Source of the DNA: CAYMJA01 sp964391095 | GTDB taxonomy: Bacteria > Patescibacteriota > Minisyncoccia > Minisyncoccales > GWA2-38-27 | Direction: 5' to 3' | DNA length: 64,000 nucleotides | Assembly: GCA_964391095.1 (NCBI GenBank) | Contig: CAYMJA010000002.1 | Span: forward strand, 1 to 64,000 | Program-made: the position numbers and the translations under genes | Notes under the pieces: model-generated | Told to the model about the DNA's origin: nothing | Seen by the model: only the letters and a program-made list of their open reading frames with translations | Databases searched by the model: none | Part shown: piece after piece, positions 33,562-41,817 of the stretch | How the letters are laid out: each line of letters begins with the position of its first letter | Position numbering within the stretch: position 1 is the first letter of the stretch

Positions 33562-35481
33562 ATGTCAATTGTAGAGTCAATTAGAATCGCGAGAAAAAGA
33601 GGCTCGACAGATAGTCAAATTCTTCAAGAAATCATAAAACAAAACCCTGAAAAAGGAAAAGTTTTTGACGAGGATATTAAAAAAGGAGTCAGTCCGACCG
33701 AAATATTAGAAAAAATAATCAGGCAAAAAAAAGAAGCGGAGAAAAGAAAAGAAGCTACGCTTGCTGAAGCTCTGGCAGGTAAAGAAGAAAGACAAAGAAT
33801 TGAAGAGGCAAGAAAAAGAATTGAAGCACTAAAAAAAGGAGCAAAAGAAAAAGCCAGGGAAGAAATAGCTCATCCGGAAGTAAAAGAGGAAGAAAAGAGA
33901 GTTGAAGAGAAGAAAGCATTTAAAAAGGTAGTTCCTTTAGGACAAAAAAGAAAAGAGGCCTGGATAAGAGAAGAAGAGAGAAGAAGAGAATTATTGGAGA
34001 GAGTTCGGGGAAGGAAAAGAGAAGTTAAAATTAAAAAACCTCCTCCTCCACCCCCGGAGATTATTAGAGTTATTGCTAAAAAGCCCACTCTTCGGGAGAA
34101 ACTTTGGGTTAGGATTTTAGTTTTTAGTTTGGTCCTAATACTTTTAGCCGGTATTAGTACTTTTTGGTATTGGTATTTAGTGATAAGAAAACAACCTCCT
34201 CCGCCCCCGCCTCCCCCAGAATGCACTAGTGATGCTGACTGTCTGGCAGGTCAGATTTGCAACCCTGAAGGGGTTTGCGAAGCCCTGCCTGTTCTAAAAT
34301 GCACCAACGATACTGACTGTCCAGCAGGTCAGACCTGCAACCCTGAGGGAGTTTGCGAAAAAGCAGTAGTAATTCCCCCTTCCTTATTTTCTATTGAGAA
34401 CACAAGGACTTTAACCATTTCAGCCTCAGAAGAGCTTCGTCCTTTACTAAAACAAGCTTTAGGGGAATGGCAGAGTGAGAATACCTTTAGAAGAATAATA
34501 ATAAAGAAAGATAATCAAATTTTTGGTTTTAAAAAACTTTTTGATGCATTACAAATTAGGGTTCCAGAGAATTTTTATCAAAAATTGGGTAATAACTTTA
34601 CTTTATTTATCTACTCGCAAATGGAGGGAAATAGAATTGGTTTTGCAACCGAGGTTTTGGATAAAAACGGTTTATCTAATCTATTAACCTCTCAAGAATC
34701 AGCAATGAAAGATGATTTTAAAACTTTCTTTACCTTAATGGAGGAAGAATCAGCTCTTACTCCTTATCCTTATTTTAGGAACGCAAATCAGGTTGGGGGT
34801 TATGTGGGTCCAAATTTTAGGTTTCAGACCCTCACTAAACAAGACCTGGGAATTTGCTATTTGGTTTCTGATTATTATTTTGTTTTTACCAGTTCTTGGA
34901 AAAGTATGAAAAAAACCGCAGAGGAGTTAGTGATTACCGGGGCCCCAGTTGAAATAACCAAAGAACTGAAGCTTGGCAGCCGGGAATATGAAGTGCGGCT
35001 TCTCCAGACCTGGTTGAAGCAGGATAGAGATGTTTATCCCGAAGGCAAAGTCACTGGTTACTTTTGGACTTTAACTAAACAAGCCGTAATGCGTTTTCAG
35101 GAGAAATATGCTTCAGAAATATTAGTTCCCCAAGGTCTTAGTAAAGGAACCGGTATCGTTGATTTGTATACCAGAATAAAACTAAACGAACTCTATGGAA
35201 GGTCAGGGATTATTCCTTCAATTCGCGAAATCACGGTTGAACTAAGATACGGCGACCATGGAGGCGAAGTGCGGCTTCTCCAGACCTGGTTGAAGCAAGA
35301 CCAGGAAGTTTATCCCAAAGGCATAGTCAGCGGTTGGTTTGGTTATTTAACCCAACAAGCCGTAATTCGTTTTCAGGAGAAATATAAAGAAGAGATATTA
35401 GACCCTCAGGGGCTAAGTAGAGGGACTGGTATCGTTGATGCCCTAACCAGAAAGAAATTAAACGAAATCTATGGCCAGTAA
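33562..35481 (+). CDS. membrane protein with Cys-rich repeats and two peptidoglycan-binding-like repeats
   Basis: 639 residues from ATG 33562. Order: a charged cytoplasmic part (1-175) including coiled coil and a Pro run; one membrane helix (about 185-210); an outside part starting with a poly-Pro stretch; two 20-residue Cys repeats ('CTSDADCLAGQICNPEGVC' and 'CTNDTDCPAGQTCNPEGVC'); a roughly 200-residue unknown domain; and two C-terminal repeats of about 85 residues with 'EVRLLQTWLKQD' and 'TGIVD' that resemble peptidoglycan-binding domain 1. It probably links the membrane to the cell wall. The next gene overlaps it by 11 nt. Confidence 0.7.
   Translation: MSIVESIRIARKRGSTDSQILQEIIKQNPEKGKVFDEDIKKGVSPTEILEKIIRQKKEAEKRKEATLAEALAGKEERQRIEEARKRIEALKKGAKEKAREEIAHPEVKEEEKRVEEKKAFKKVVPLGQKRKEAWIREEERRRELLERVRGRKREVKIKKPPPPPPEIIRVIAKKPTLREKLWVRILVFSLVLILLAGISTFWYWYLVIRKQPPPPPPPPECTSDADCLAGQICNPEGVCEALPVLKCTNDTDCPAGQTCNPEGVCEKAVVIPPSLFSIENTRTLTISASEELRPLLKQALGEWQSENTFRRIIIKKDNQIFGFKKLFDALQIRVPENFYQKLGNNFTLFIYSQMEGNRIGFATEVLDKNGLSNLLTSQESAMKDDFKTFFTLMEEESALTPYPYFRNANQVGGYVGPNFRFQTLTKQDLGICYLVSDYYFVFTSSWKSMKKTAEELVITGAPVEITKELKLGSREYEVRLLQTWLKQDRDVYPEGKVTGYFWTLTKQAVMRFQEKYASEILVPQGLSKGTGIVDLYTRIKLNELYGRSGIIPSIREITVELRYGDHGGEVRLLQTWLKQDQEVYPKGIVSGWFGYLTQQAVIRFQEKYKEEILDPQGLSRGTGIVDALTRKKLNEIYGQ
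34221..34359 (+). repeat. tandem Cys-rich coding repeat
   Basis: Two 60-bp units (34221-34280 and 34300-34359) encode near-identical six-Cys-type motifs within the protein at 33562. Confidence 0.8.
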
Positions 35482-35842
35482 GAAACTTCTAAAAGAATTA
35501 AAAGAGAAGTTAGGGGAAGAGAAGGTCTTAATAGAAACAGAACTTGAGAAATTTGCCAAGAAAGATAAAAAACTCAAGGGAGATTGGGATACAAAATTCC
35601 CCAAATTTGATGGCGGTTCGGGAAGTCAGGCCTTAGAAGACGCTGCTGATCAGGTAGAGGAATATGTTGCCCTTCTTCCTGTCGAGCATAATATGGAGAT
35701 ACGACTTCAGGATATTAATTTGGCTTTAGAGAAAATAAAAAAGGGAAAGTATGGAAAATGTGAAAAGTGCGGAAAGAAAATTAGTGAAGAAAGATTAAAA
35801 ATTTATCCCGAAGCAAGAACTTGTAATAAATGTAAGAAATAA
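35471..35842 (+). CDS. DksA/TraR-type zinc-finger protein
   Basis: 123 residues. An N-terminal coiled-coil hairpin (1-70) is followed by a four-Cys zinc finger 'CEKCGKKISEERLKIYPEAR' then 'TCNKCKK'. This is the DksA/TraR layout; such proteins enter the RNA polymerase secondary channel and tune rRNA and stress promoters. The acidic tip motif cannot be assigned with certainty. Confidence 0.85.
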   Translation: MASKKLLKELKEKLGEEKVLIETELEKFAKKDKKLKGDWDTKFPKFDGGSGSQALEDAADQVEEYVALLPVEHNMEIRLQDINLALEKIKKGKYGKCEKCGKKISEERLKIYPEARTCNKCKK

Positions 35843-35906
35843 TTTATAATTTTTTCATCAAATTTTTGAGAGAAAAACAAAAAAGCCCAGGAAGGGCTTT
35901 TTTCAG

Positions 35907-35978
35907 TGCCCTCGAGAGGATTTGAACCCCTATCTTTTGCTTCGAAGGCAGAAATGTTATCCGTTACACCACGAGGGC
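35907..35978 (-). tRNA. tRNA-Arg (TCG)
   Basis: 72 nt on the minus strand: acceptor GCCCTCG/CGAGGGC, anticodon loop CTTCGAA, T-arm GGTTCAAATCC, discriminator A. An AAAAAAGCCC/GGGCTTTTTT hairpin (35877-35902) just downstream is its likely terminator. Confidence 0.93.
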
Positions 35979-36103
35979 ATAATTTAATTCTACCAAAAAC
36001 ATTGAAAAAAATCAACCCAGCCCTCTACGTTTATATATTATTCATTTAGCTTAGATGGCTGGGTAATTGAAAAAAAGGGGAAATTAAAGTAGAATAAAAT
36101 ATC

Positions 36104-37564
36104 ATGCAGATACCAAAAGAGGTAAAATTTATTGTTGATGAATTCAAAAAACAAGGATTTGAGGCCTATTTAGTTGGCGGCTGTGTTCGGGATTTGTTAA
36201 GAGAAATTGAGCCTGCAGATTGGGACATAACCACTAATGCTAATCCAAAGGAAATTGGCAAGATTTTTTTAAAAAGTTTTGCTAATAATAAATTTGGCAC
36301 AGTAACAGTTTCAACGGATTCAAAAAATCCAAGGTTAAAAGAAATAGAAATTACTCCTTATCGAATTGATGAAAAATATACTGATAAAAGACATCCCGAT
36401 GAGATAAAATGGGCAAAAACTATTGAGGAAGATTTAGCCAGAAGGGATTTCACTATTAACGCTATGGCGATGGACGGCACCCGCTTGCCGTCCCTCAAAC
36501 TCGTTGATCCTTTTGGGGGAGAAAAAGATTTGGAAGAGAAGATTATTCGGACAGTAGGAAAAGCAGAGGATAGGTTTAGTGAAGACGCCCTGAGATTGAT
36601 GAGAGCGGTGAGATTTGCAGCCATTTTAGATTTTGAGATTGAAAAGAAGACCGCTCAAGCCATTAAGAAAAATTCCCCTTGGCTTCAGGCAATTTCTAAA
36701 GAGAGAATAAGAGATGAGTTTTTAAAAATAATAATGTCAGAAAAACCTGCTGACGGTATTGAACTTTTAAGAATATTAAAACTTCTAAGATATATTGTTC
36801 CTGAACTCGAAGAGGGTTATAAAATAAGCCAAAACAAACATCATATTTATGATTGTTATGAGCATTATTTGCGTTCTTTGGATTATGCTGCCAAAAAAGG
36901 TTTTAATAAATATGTGAGAATGGCTGCTTTATTTCACGATATTGGAAAACCAAGAACTAAACATGGAGAGGGTCTTAATGCTACTTTTTATAACCATGAA
37001 ATAGTCGGGGCCAAAATGACCGCTCAGATATTAAATAGGTTAAGATTTTCTAAAAAAGATATTGAAAAGATTACTAAACTTGTAAGATATCATCTTTTTT
37101 ATTATAACGTTGATGAAGTTGGAGAAGCATCGGTGAGAAGGTTGGTCCGTCAGGCCGGACCGGAAAATATGGAAGAATTATTACAAGTAAGAATGGCAGA
37201 TAGAATTGGCTCTGGTGTCCCTAAAGCTGAACCCTATAAACTTCGTCATCTTAAATATGTTATTGAAAAAGTTTCTCAGGATCCAATCTCGGTAACCAGG
37301 CTCAAAAAGAACGGGGATGACGTGATGAAGATTTTAGACATTCCCCCTGGTCCCAAAATAGGCCAGATTTTGGATATTTTACTCGGATATGTTTTAATAA
37401 ACCCAGAGAAAAACAAAAAAGAAATTTTAGAGAAAGAAATTAAAAAATTAGGAAAATTATCAGAAAAGGAGATTAGATCCTTGGCCCAGAGAGCTAAAAA
37501 AGAGCGAGAAAAATTAGAAACAAAAAGAGATGAAATGACCAAGAAAAAATATTGGGTAACGTAA
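36104..37564 (+). CDS. cca: CCA tRNA nucleotidyltransferase with HD domain
   Basis: 486 residues. The catalytic head has 'AYLVGGCVRDLLR' and 'PADWDITTNA' (metal-binding DxD), the neck 'RRDFTINAMAMDG', and the RNA-binding part 'EDALRLMRAVRFAAIL'. A C-terminal HD domain has 'ALFHDIGKPRTKHG'. It adds or repairs the CCA end, needed here because most tRNAs in the window lack encoded CCA. A short palindrome at 36472-36493 adds about eight residues between 'MAMD' and 'LVDPFGG'. Confidence 0.96.
   Translation: MQIPKEVKFIVDEFKKQGFEAYLVGGCVRDLLREIEPADWDITTNANPKEIGKIFLKSFANNKFGTVTVSTDSKNPRLKEIEITPYRIDEKYTDKRHPDEIKWAKTIEEDLARRDFTINAMAMDGTRLPSLKLVDPFGGEKDLEEKIIRTVGKAEDRFSEDALRLMRAVRFAAILDFEIEKKTAQAIKKNSPWLQAISKERIRDEFLKIIMSEKPADGIELLRILKLLRYIVPELEEGYKISQNKHHIYDCYEHYLRSLDYAAKKGFNKYVRMAALFHDIGKPRTKHGEGLNATFYNHEIVGAKMTAQILNRLRFSKKDIEKITKLVRYHLFYYNVDEVGEASVRRLVRQAGPENMEELLQVRMADRIGSGVPKAEPYKLRHLKYVIEKVSQDPISVTRLKKNGDDVMKILDIPPGPKIGQILDILLGYVLINPEKNKKEILEKEIKKLGKLSEKEIRSLAQRAKKEREKLETKRDEMTKKKYWVT
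36472..36493. repeat. short GC-rich palindrome inside cca
   Basis: GGACGGC, 8-nt loop, GCCGTCC; in frame, at a point where Cca proteins normally run straight into the DPFGG motif. Confidence 0.6.
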
Positions 37565-37625
37565 AGAATGTTCAATTTTCAGTTTCTAATTTCCATTAAA
37601 TTTTCAATGAGTTAATTTTTAAAAA

Positions 37626-37696
37626 CGGGCTGTAGTGTAATGGTAGCACGAGTTCTTCGGGAGAATTTAGCCCGAGTTCGAATCTCGGCAGCCCGA
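37626..37696 (+). tRNA. tRNA-Pro (CGG)
   Basis: 71 nt: acceptor CGGGCTG/CAGCCCG, anticodon loop TTCGGGA, T-arm AGTTCGAATCT, discriminator A. Confidence 0.9.
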
Positions 37697-37698
37697 AT

Positions 37699-37769
37699 GG
37701 GCCTGTAGTTTAGTGGTAAAACACGGCATTCGCATTGCCGAGATGGTGGTTCGATTCCACCTAGGTCCA
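37699..37769 (+). tRNA. tRNA-Ala (CGC)
   Basis: 71 nt: acceptor GGGCCTG/TAGGTCC with the G3-U70 pair that marks alanine tRNAs, anticodon loop TTCGCAT, T-arm GGTTCGATTCC. It is 2 nt after tRNA-Pro, so they are co-transcribed. Confidence 0.9.
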
Positions 37770-37771
37770 TT

Positions 37772-38161
37772 ATGAACTCTAAACAGTTAGGTGATTTTGG
37801 TGAGAGAATTGCTTGTTATTATTTAGAGGACAAGGGATACAAGGTTTTGGATAGGAATTATTCAAGGAAATGGACCGGAGGGCCTCAAAAAGGAGAGATT
37901 GACATTGTAGTTAAAAAAGATAAAATAATTTCTTTTATTGAAGTAAAGACCCAAACCTCTATCCGGAACAAAGGTTTTTCCCCCGAAGATAAGGTTAATT
38001 TTCAAAAGCAGAGGCAAATAATCAAAATGGCTCAAGATTGGCTTTTAGAAAAGAAAATTGCCTTAGAATCAAAATGGCAAATTGATGTAGTTTCCATAAG
38101 AGTTGACTTGAATTCAAAAAAAGCGAAAATCAAGCACCTTAAAAATGCTGTTTGTTCCTAA
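37772..38161 (+). CDS. YraN/UPF0102 nuclease-like protein
   Basis: 129 residues. 'LGDFGERIACYYLEDKGYKVLDRNY', 'GEIDIVVKKDKIISFIEVKTQ' and 'WQIDVVSI' form the restriction-endonuclease-like core (E, D, E-x-K) of UPF0102. The cellular role is unsettled; a nuclease acting on recombination intermediates has been suggested for the family. It starts 2 nt after tRNA-Ala and ends in a strong convergent terminator. Confidence 0.9.
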   Translation: MNSKQLGDFGERIACYYLEDKGYKVLDRNYSRKWTGGPQKGEIDIVVKKDKIISFIEVKTQTSIRNKGFSPEDKVNFQKQRQIIKMAQDWLLEKKIALESKWQIDVVSIRVDLNSKKAKIKHLKNAVCS

Positions 38162-38200
38162 TCAAAAGCAGTAGGGATCTGATCCCTACTGCTTTTGATT
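38160..38200. terminator. bidirectional terminator between yraN-like and prs
   Basis: A 20-bp perfect inverted repeat, AATCAAAAGCAGTAGGGATC, around one T. The stem starts at the last base before the stop codon end. Confidence 0.9.
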
Positions 38201-38225
38201 AGGATAGAAGTTTTAAAATTGTTTA

Positions 38226-39092
38226 TCAAGAGGAGATGGCTTTGAAAATTAAATCAGTAATATCCACATTCGCCTCTTTCTGTTTTATGGTGTTGGTTAA
38301 ATAAAGTTTGGAATATTTCTTTTTTATTTTGGAAATGCCAACTGGCAAAACGCCGTGAGTTATTAAAGCAATGATTTCTTTAGCGCCGGATTTTTTAGCA
38401 AGCCTATGAAGTTTTAAAAGGGTCCCTCCGGTTTCAATTATATCATCAACTACCCCCAATATTTTCCCTTTAAGGTTTAGCCCGGAAGAGAGTATTTCTA
38501 CTTTGAAAGAATCTAATCTTTCTTTTCTTAGACCCAAGATTCCAGTTCTTCTTTTTCCTCCTTTATCTGGCGATAAAAATAAAATCTCTTCTTGGAAATC
38601 CTGCCGGGCTTTTCTAATTAAATAAGGGACTGCTGAAATACTATTTATTGGATATTTCTTTACCCATTTTCTTCCTCCGAAGTGGGGATCAATTACATAA
38701 ATTTTTTTAACCCCGTAATAATTTATTAATTTTTCAATTAAATTTTTAGCCACATTAGTTTCTCCTTCCTCAAAAACTTTATCTTGCATACCATAAGGAA
38801 AATAGCTAAAAAATACCTCTGGTTTTACTTTATCATCTCTTAGAATTTGGAGAACCAATTCTAATTCTATTAATCCTTTATTTGGATTGGGGATACCGGC
38901 GTGCAAGACAATAACCCTTTTATCTTTTATCCGGTTGGCTTTGGAAATTTTTATATAAATTTCTCCATCTGGAAAACATCTTTTTCCTTCTCTGTTTTTT
39001 TCTGGAAAAATAACGTTAAGGTCTTTTGTTTTTATTTTAATTTTTTCTGCCAAATGTTCAGTAGTTGAAGTTGGAATGATAAAATTTTCCAT
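38226..39092 (-). CDS. prs: ribose-phosphate pyrophosphokinase
   Basis: 288 residues, a shorter and divergent form. 'YFPYGMQDKVFEEGE' corresponds to the flexible catalytic region, 'YVIDPHFGG' to the metal-binding DxH, 'LSPDKGGKRRT' to the pyrophosphate loop, and 'VVDDIIETGGTLLKL' to the PRPP-binding motif. It makes PRPP from ribose-5-phosphate and ATP. It is divergent from the histidine genes, whose first enzyme, HisG, consumes PRPP. Confidence 0.9.
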   Translation of the reverse strand: MENFIIPTSTTEHLAEKIKIKTKDLNVIFPEKNREGKRCFPDGEIYIKISKANRIKDKRVIVLHAGIPNPNKGLIELELVLQILRDDKVKPEVFFSYFPYGMQDKVFEEGETNVAKNLIEKLINYYGVKKIYVIDPHFGGRKWVKKYPINSISAVPYLIRKARQDFQEEILFLSPDKGGKRRTGILGLRKERLDSFKVEILSSGLNLKGKILGVVDDIIETGGTLLKLHRLAKKSGAKEIIALITHGVLPVGISKIKKKYSKLYLTNTIKQKEANVDITDLIFKAISS

Positions 39093-39151
39093 GATAATTC
39101 AATTTTAGCTTAAAAGTTTGCTAAAATCAAAGAATCTGATAAAATCATTAT

Positions 39152-40621
39152 ATGATACTTATTCCAGCAATTGACATCATAGGGGGGAAGTGTGTTAGAT
39201 TATTCAAGGGCGATTTTAGATTGAAGAAAATATATAATTCTAATCCCTTAAAAATAGCTCTAGCTTTTGAGAAAGCAGGATTGAAAAGATTACATTTGAT
39301 TGATTTGGAGGGGGCAAAAGAGGGAAAAATTAAAAATTGGCAGATAATTAAGAAAATTACTCAAAATACAAATCTTTTGATTGAATTTGGCGGAGGGGTT
39401 CAAAACGAAAAAGATATTAGGAATCTTTTGAATTTAGGGATAAATAGAGTGATTTTGGGAAGTTTGGTTTTGAAAGAGCCGGGAAGATTTAGAAAAATTT
39501 TAGAAAAATTTAAAGATAAAATTATTGTTGGAGTTGATATAAAAAAGGATAAAATTTATTATCACGGATGGCAGAAAGAATCAAAAAAAGAACTTTATCT
39601 TTTTTTGAAAAAGTTAACCAAATTAGGGGTAAAAACGATAATTTGCACTGATATTGAAAGAGACGGCGCATTAAAGGGCCCAAATCTCTCTTTGTATAAG
39701 AGATTAATCAGACAATTCCCAAACTTTGAAATAATTGCGGCTGGAGGAATAAGAAATAAAGAAGATTTGAAAAAACTTTCAAAAATTAAAATTGCTGGAG
39801 CAATTATTGGAAAAGCTATTTACGAAAATAAAATATCATTGGCAGGTTTGAAATCTATGTCCTCAAAAAAGATTGTTCCTTGCCTTGACTGTAAATTAGT
39901 AAGAGGAAAATGGAAGGTTGTTAAAGGGATAAAATTCGAAGATTTAAGATTAGCCGGTAACCCAGTCAGGTTGGCTAAAAAATATTCGGAAGAAGGAGCC
40001 GATGAATTGGCTATGCTTGATATTTCTGCTTCTCAAGAAAAACGTAAACCCTTTTTTGATTTAGTAAAAAAAGTTTCAAAAGTTATCACAATTCCTTTAA
40101 CTGTTGGTGGAGGAATTGGTACTATTTCTGATATCGAGAAATTATTAAAAGCCGGAGGAAACAAAGTTTCTTTAAATACTTCTGTTGTTAAGAATCCTCA
40201 ATTTTTAAACAAAGCAGTTAAAAAATTTGGGTCGGAAAAAATTATTGTGGCTATTGATACAAAAAAGCGTAACAAAAACTGGAAAGTTTGTATTTTAGGC
40301 GGAACAAAAGTAACAAATTTGGATGCAGTAAAATGGGCAAAGGAAGTAGAAGAGAAAGGAGCTGGGGAATTGTTGCCCACTTCAAAAGATAAAGACGGAA
40401 CCAAAAAGGGTTATGAAATAGGATTTCTGAGAGAATTAAGACGAAATGTTTCTATTCCGATTACCGCTTCCGGAGGAGCGGGTAAAAAGAAAGATTTTTT
40501 AGATGTTTTTAGGAAAGCTAAAATTAATACTGCCTTGGCCGCCTCTCTCTTTCATTTTAAAGAAATTAAAATTCCAGAATTAAAAAAATATTTAAGAAAA
40601 AATGGAATTAATGTTAATTAA
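39152..40621 (+). CDS. hisAF: HisA-HisF fusion protein
   Basis: 489 residues. The N-terminal 230 are HisA (ProFAR isomerase): 'MILIPAIDIIGGKCVRL' with the catalytic Asp and 'CTDIERDGALKGPNL' with the second. From about residue 236 a complete HisF (cyclase of imidazole-glycerol-phosphate synthase) follows: 'KIVPCLDCKLVRGKWKVVKG' and 'TSKDKDGTKKGYEI' carry its two Asp, and 'TVGGGIGTISDIEKLL' a phosphate site. Both barrels look intact. The join is a short 'MSSKK' where an internal ATG (39857) could also give free HisF, without a clear ribosome site. No hisH is in the window. Confidence 0.93.
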   Translation: MILIPAIDIIGGKCVRLFKGDFRLKKIYNSNPLKIALAFEKAGLKRLHLIDLEGAKEGKIKNWQIIKKITQNTNLLIEFGGGVQNEKDIRNLLNLGINRVILGSLVLKEPGRFRKILEKFKDKIIVGVDIKKDKIYYHGWQKESKKELYLFLKKLTKLGVKTIICTDIERDGALKGPNLSLYKRLIRQFPNFEIIAAGGIRNKEDLKKLSKIKIAGAIIGKAIYENKISLAGLKSMSSKKIVPCLDCKLVRGKWKVVKGIKFEDLRLAGNPVRLAKKYSEEGADELAMLDISASQEKRKPFFDLVKKVSKVITIPLTVGGGIGTISDIEKLLKAGGNKVSLNTSVVKNPQFLNKAVKKFGSEKIIVAIDTKKRNKNWKVCILGGTKVTNLDAVKWAKEVEEKGAGELLPTSKDKDGTKKGYEIGFLRELRRNVSIPITASGGAGKKKDFLDVFRKAKINTALAASLFHFKEIKIPELKKYLRKNGINVN

Positions 40622-40625
40622 GAAA

Positions 40626-40952
40626 ATGCCAAGACTTAATTGGAAGAAATCAAATGGTTTGATTCCGGTTATTACTCAAGATTATAAAACTAAAGAAGTT
40701 TTGATGCTGGGTTTTATGAATAAAAAGGCCTTGAAGAAAACCCTAAAACAAGGTAAAGTTACTTATTGGAGTCGAACCAGAAAAAAACTCTGGACTAAAG
40801 GAGAGACCTCTGGTCATTTTCAATTAATTAAAGGAATTTGGCTGGATTGTGATAACGATAGTTTATTAATAAAAGTTAAACAAATTGGCAATGTTTGTCA
40901 TACAGGTCATAAAACCTGCTTTTTTAGAAAAATCTATGAAAAAAGAAAATAA
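40626..40952 (+). CDS. hisI: phosphoribosyl-AMP cyclohydrolase HisI
   Basis: 108 residues from ATG 40626, 4 nt after the hisAF stop; two ATGs at 40602 and 40611 would overlap hisAF and add up to eight residues. 'LDCDNDSLLIKVKQ' holds the zinc and magnesium ligands and 'GNVCHTGHKTCFF' the remaining Cys. It opens the purine ring of PR-AMP. HisE is not fused to it and is not in the window. The stop overlaps the next gene by 17 nt. Confidence 0.93.
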   Translation: MPRLNWKKSNGLIPVITQDYKTKEVLMLGFMNKKALKKTLKQGKVTYWSRTRKKLWTKGETSGHFQLIKGIWLDCDNDSLLIKVKQIGNVCHTGHKTCFFRKIYEKRK

Positions 40953-41817
40953 AATAAAATTTGGAATCCCGGGAGGATTTCTTAAAAAATCGGTGGAGGA
41001 ACTTTTTAAGATGAGTGGATACGATTTTAGAATTAATGAAAAGCTTTCAATGGTGTACATAGACGACCCTGAAATTGAATGTTTTTTTGCTAGGGCGAAA
41101 GAAATTGCTCCCTTGGTTGAGAGGGGGATTTTAGATGGAGGAATAGTGAGCCGAACTGTTATCGCCGAGACAAAAACGAAAATAATTGATGTTTCTGATT
41201 TAGGGGTTTTAGATCCCAACTGGGAAGAAACAAAATTAGTTTTAGCTGTTCCCAAAAGTTCCCCTATAAAATCCCTAAACGACTTAAAAGAGAAAAAAAT
41301 CATTACCCGGGTTCCTGAAATTACTAAGGGTTTTCTAAAAAGGCATAAAATTTCAGCTATCATTGAGTTTTCTGACAGTACTAACGAATCAAGGGTGCCG
41401 GTTTATGCTGATGCAGTAGTTGAATTTACCAACACAGGCACTACTTTAAAATTCTATAACTTAAAGATTTTAGCTGTTTTGATGAAAGATTCAATAATTA
41501 TTGCAGCCAATCCGAAATCTTTAAAGAATAAATGGAAAAGAAAAAAAATAGAAGATTTAGGACTTTTACTTAAAGGAGCGAGAACTGCCCAGGAATATAG
41601 CGGCTTAATGCTTCATGCTTCTAATAATATAATGGAAGAAGTTTTAAAAATTTTACCTGCCCTAAAAAAACCAACCGTAACTCATTTACGAGGAGAAAAC
41701 CGCTTTGATGTTTTTACCGTTGCTAAAATAAAAGAAATAAGAGAACTTATTCCTAAACTGAAGAAAATCGGCTGTACTGATATTGTTGAACTTCCTTTAA
41801 ATAAAGTGATAATTTAA
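40936..41817 (+). CDS. HisG-like protein, degenerate paralog
   Basis: 293 residues from ATG 40936, homologous to the next gene throughout (for example 'DPEIECFFARAKEIAPLVE', 'KLVLAVPKSSPIKSLNDL', 'NTGTTLKFYNLKIL', C-terminal 'LIPKLKKIGCTDIVELPLNKVII'). The residues expected for catalysis are changed. 'PKGSL' is 'PGGFL', and 'DLGISGDDWI' is 'DGGIVSRTVI'. The C-terminal regulatory (HisG-C) domain remains. It may be an inactive partner or regulator of the true HisG, or it may have another substrate. It overlaps the next gene by 1 nt, which implies co-translation. Confidence 0.8.
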   Translation: MKKENKIKFGIPGGFLKKSVEELFKMSGYDFRINEKLSMVYIDDPEIECFFARAKEIAPLVERGILDGGIVSRTVIAETKTKIIDVSDLGVLDPNWEETKLVLAVPKSSPIKSLNDLKEKKIITRVPEITKGFLKRHKISAIIEFSDSTNESRVPVYADAVVEFTNTGTTLKFYNLKILAVLMKDSIIIAANPKSLKNKWKRKKIEDLGLLLKGARTAQEYSGLMLHASNNIMEEVLKILPALKKPTVTHLRGENRFDVFTVAKIKEIRELIPKLKKIGCTDIVELPLNKVII

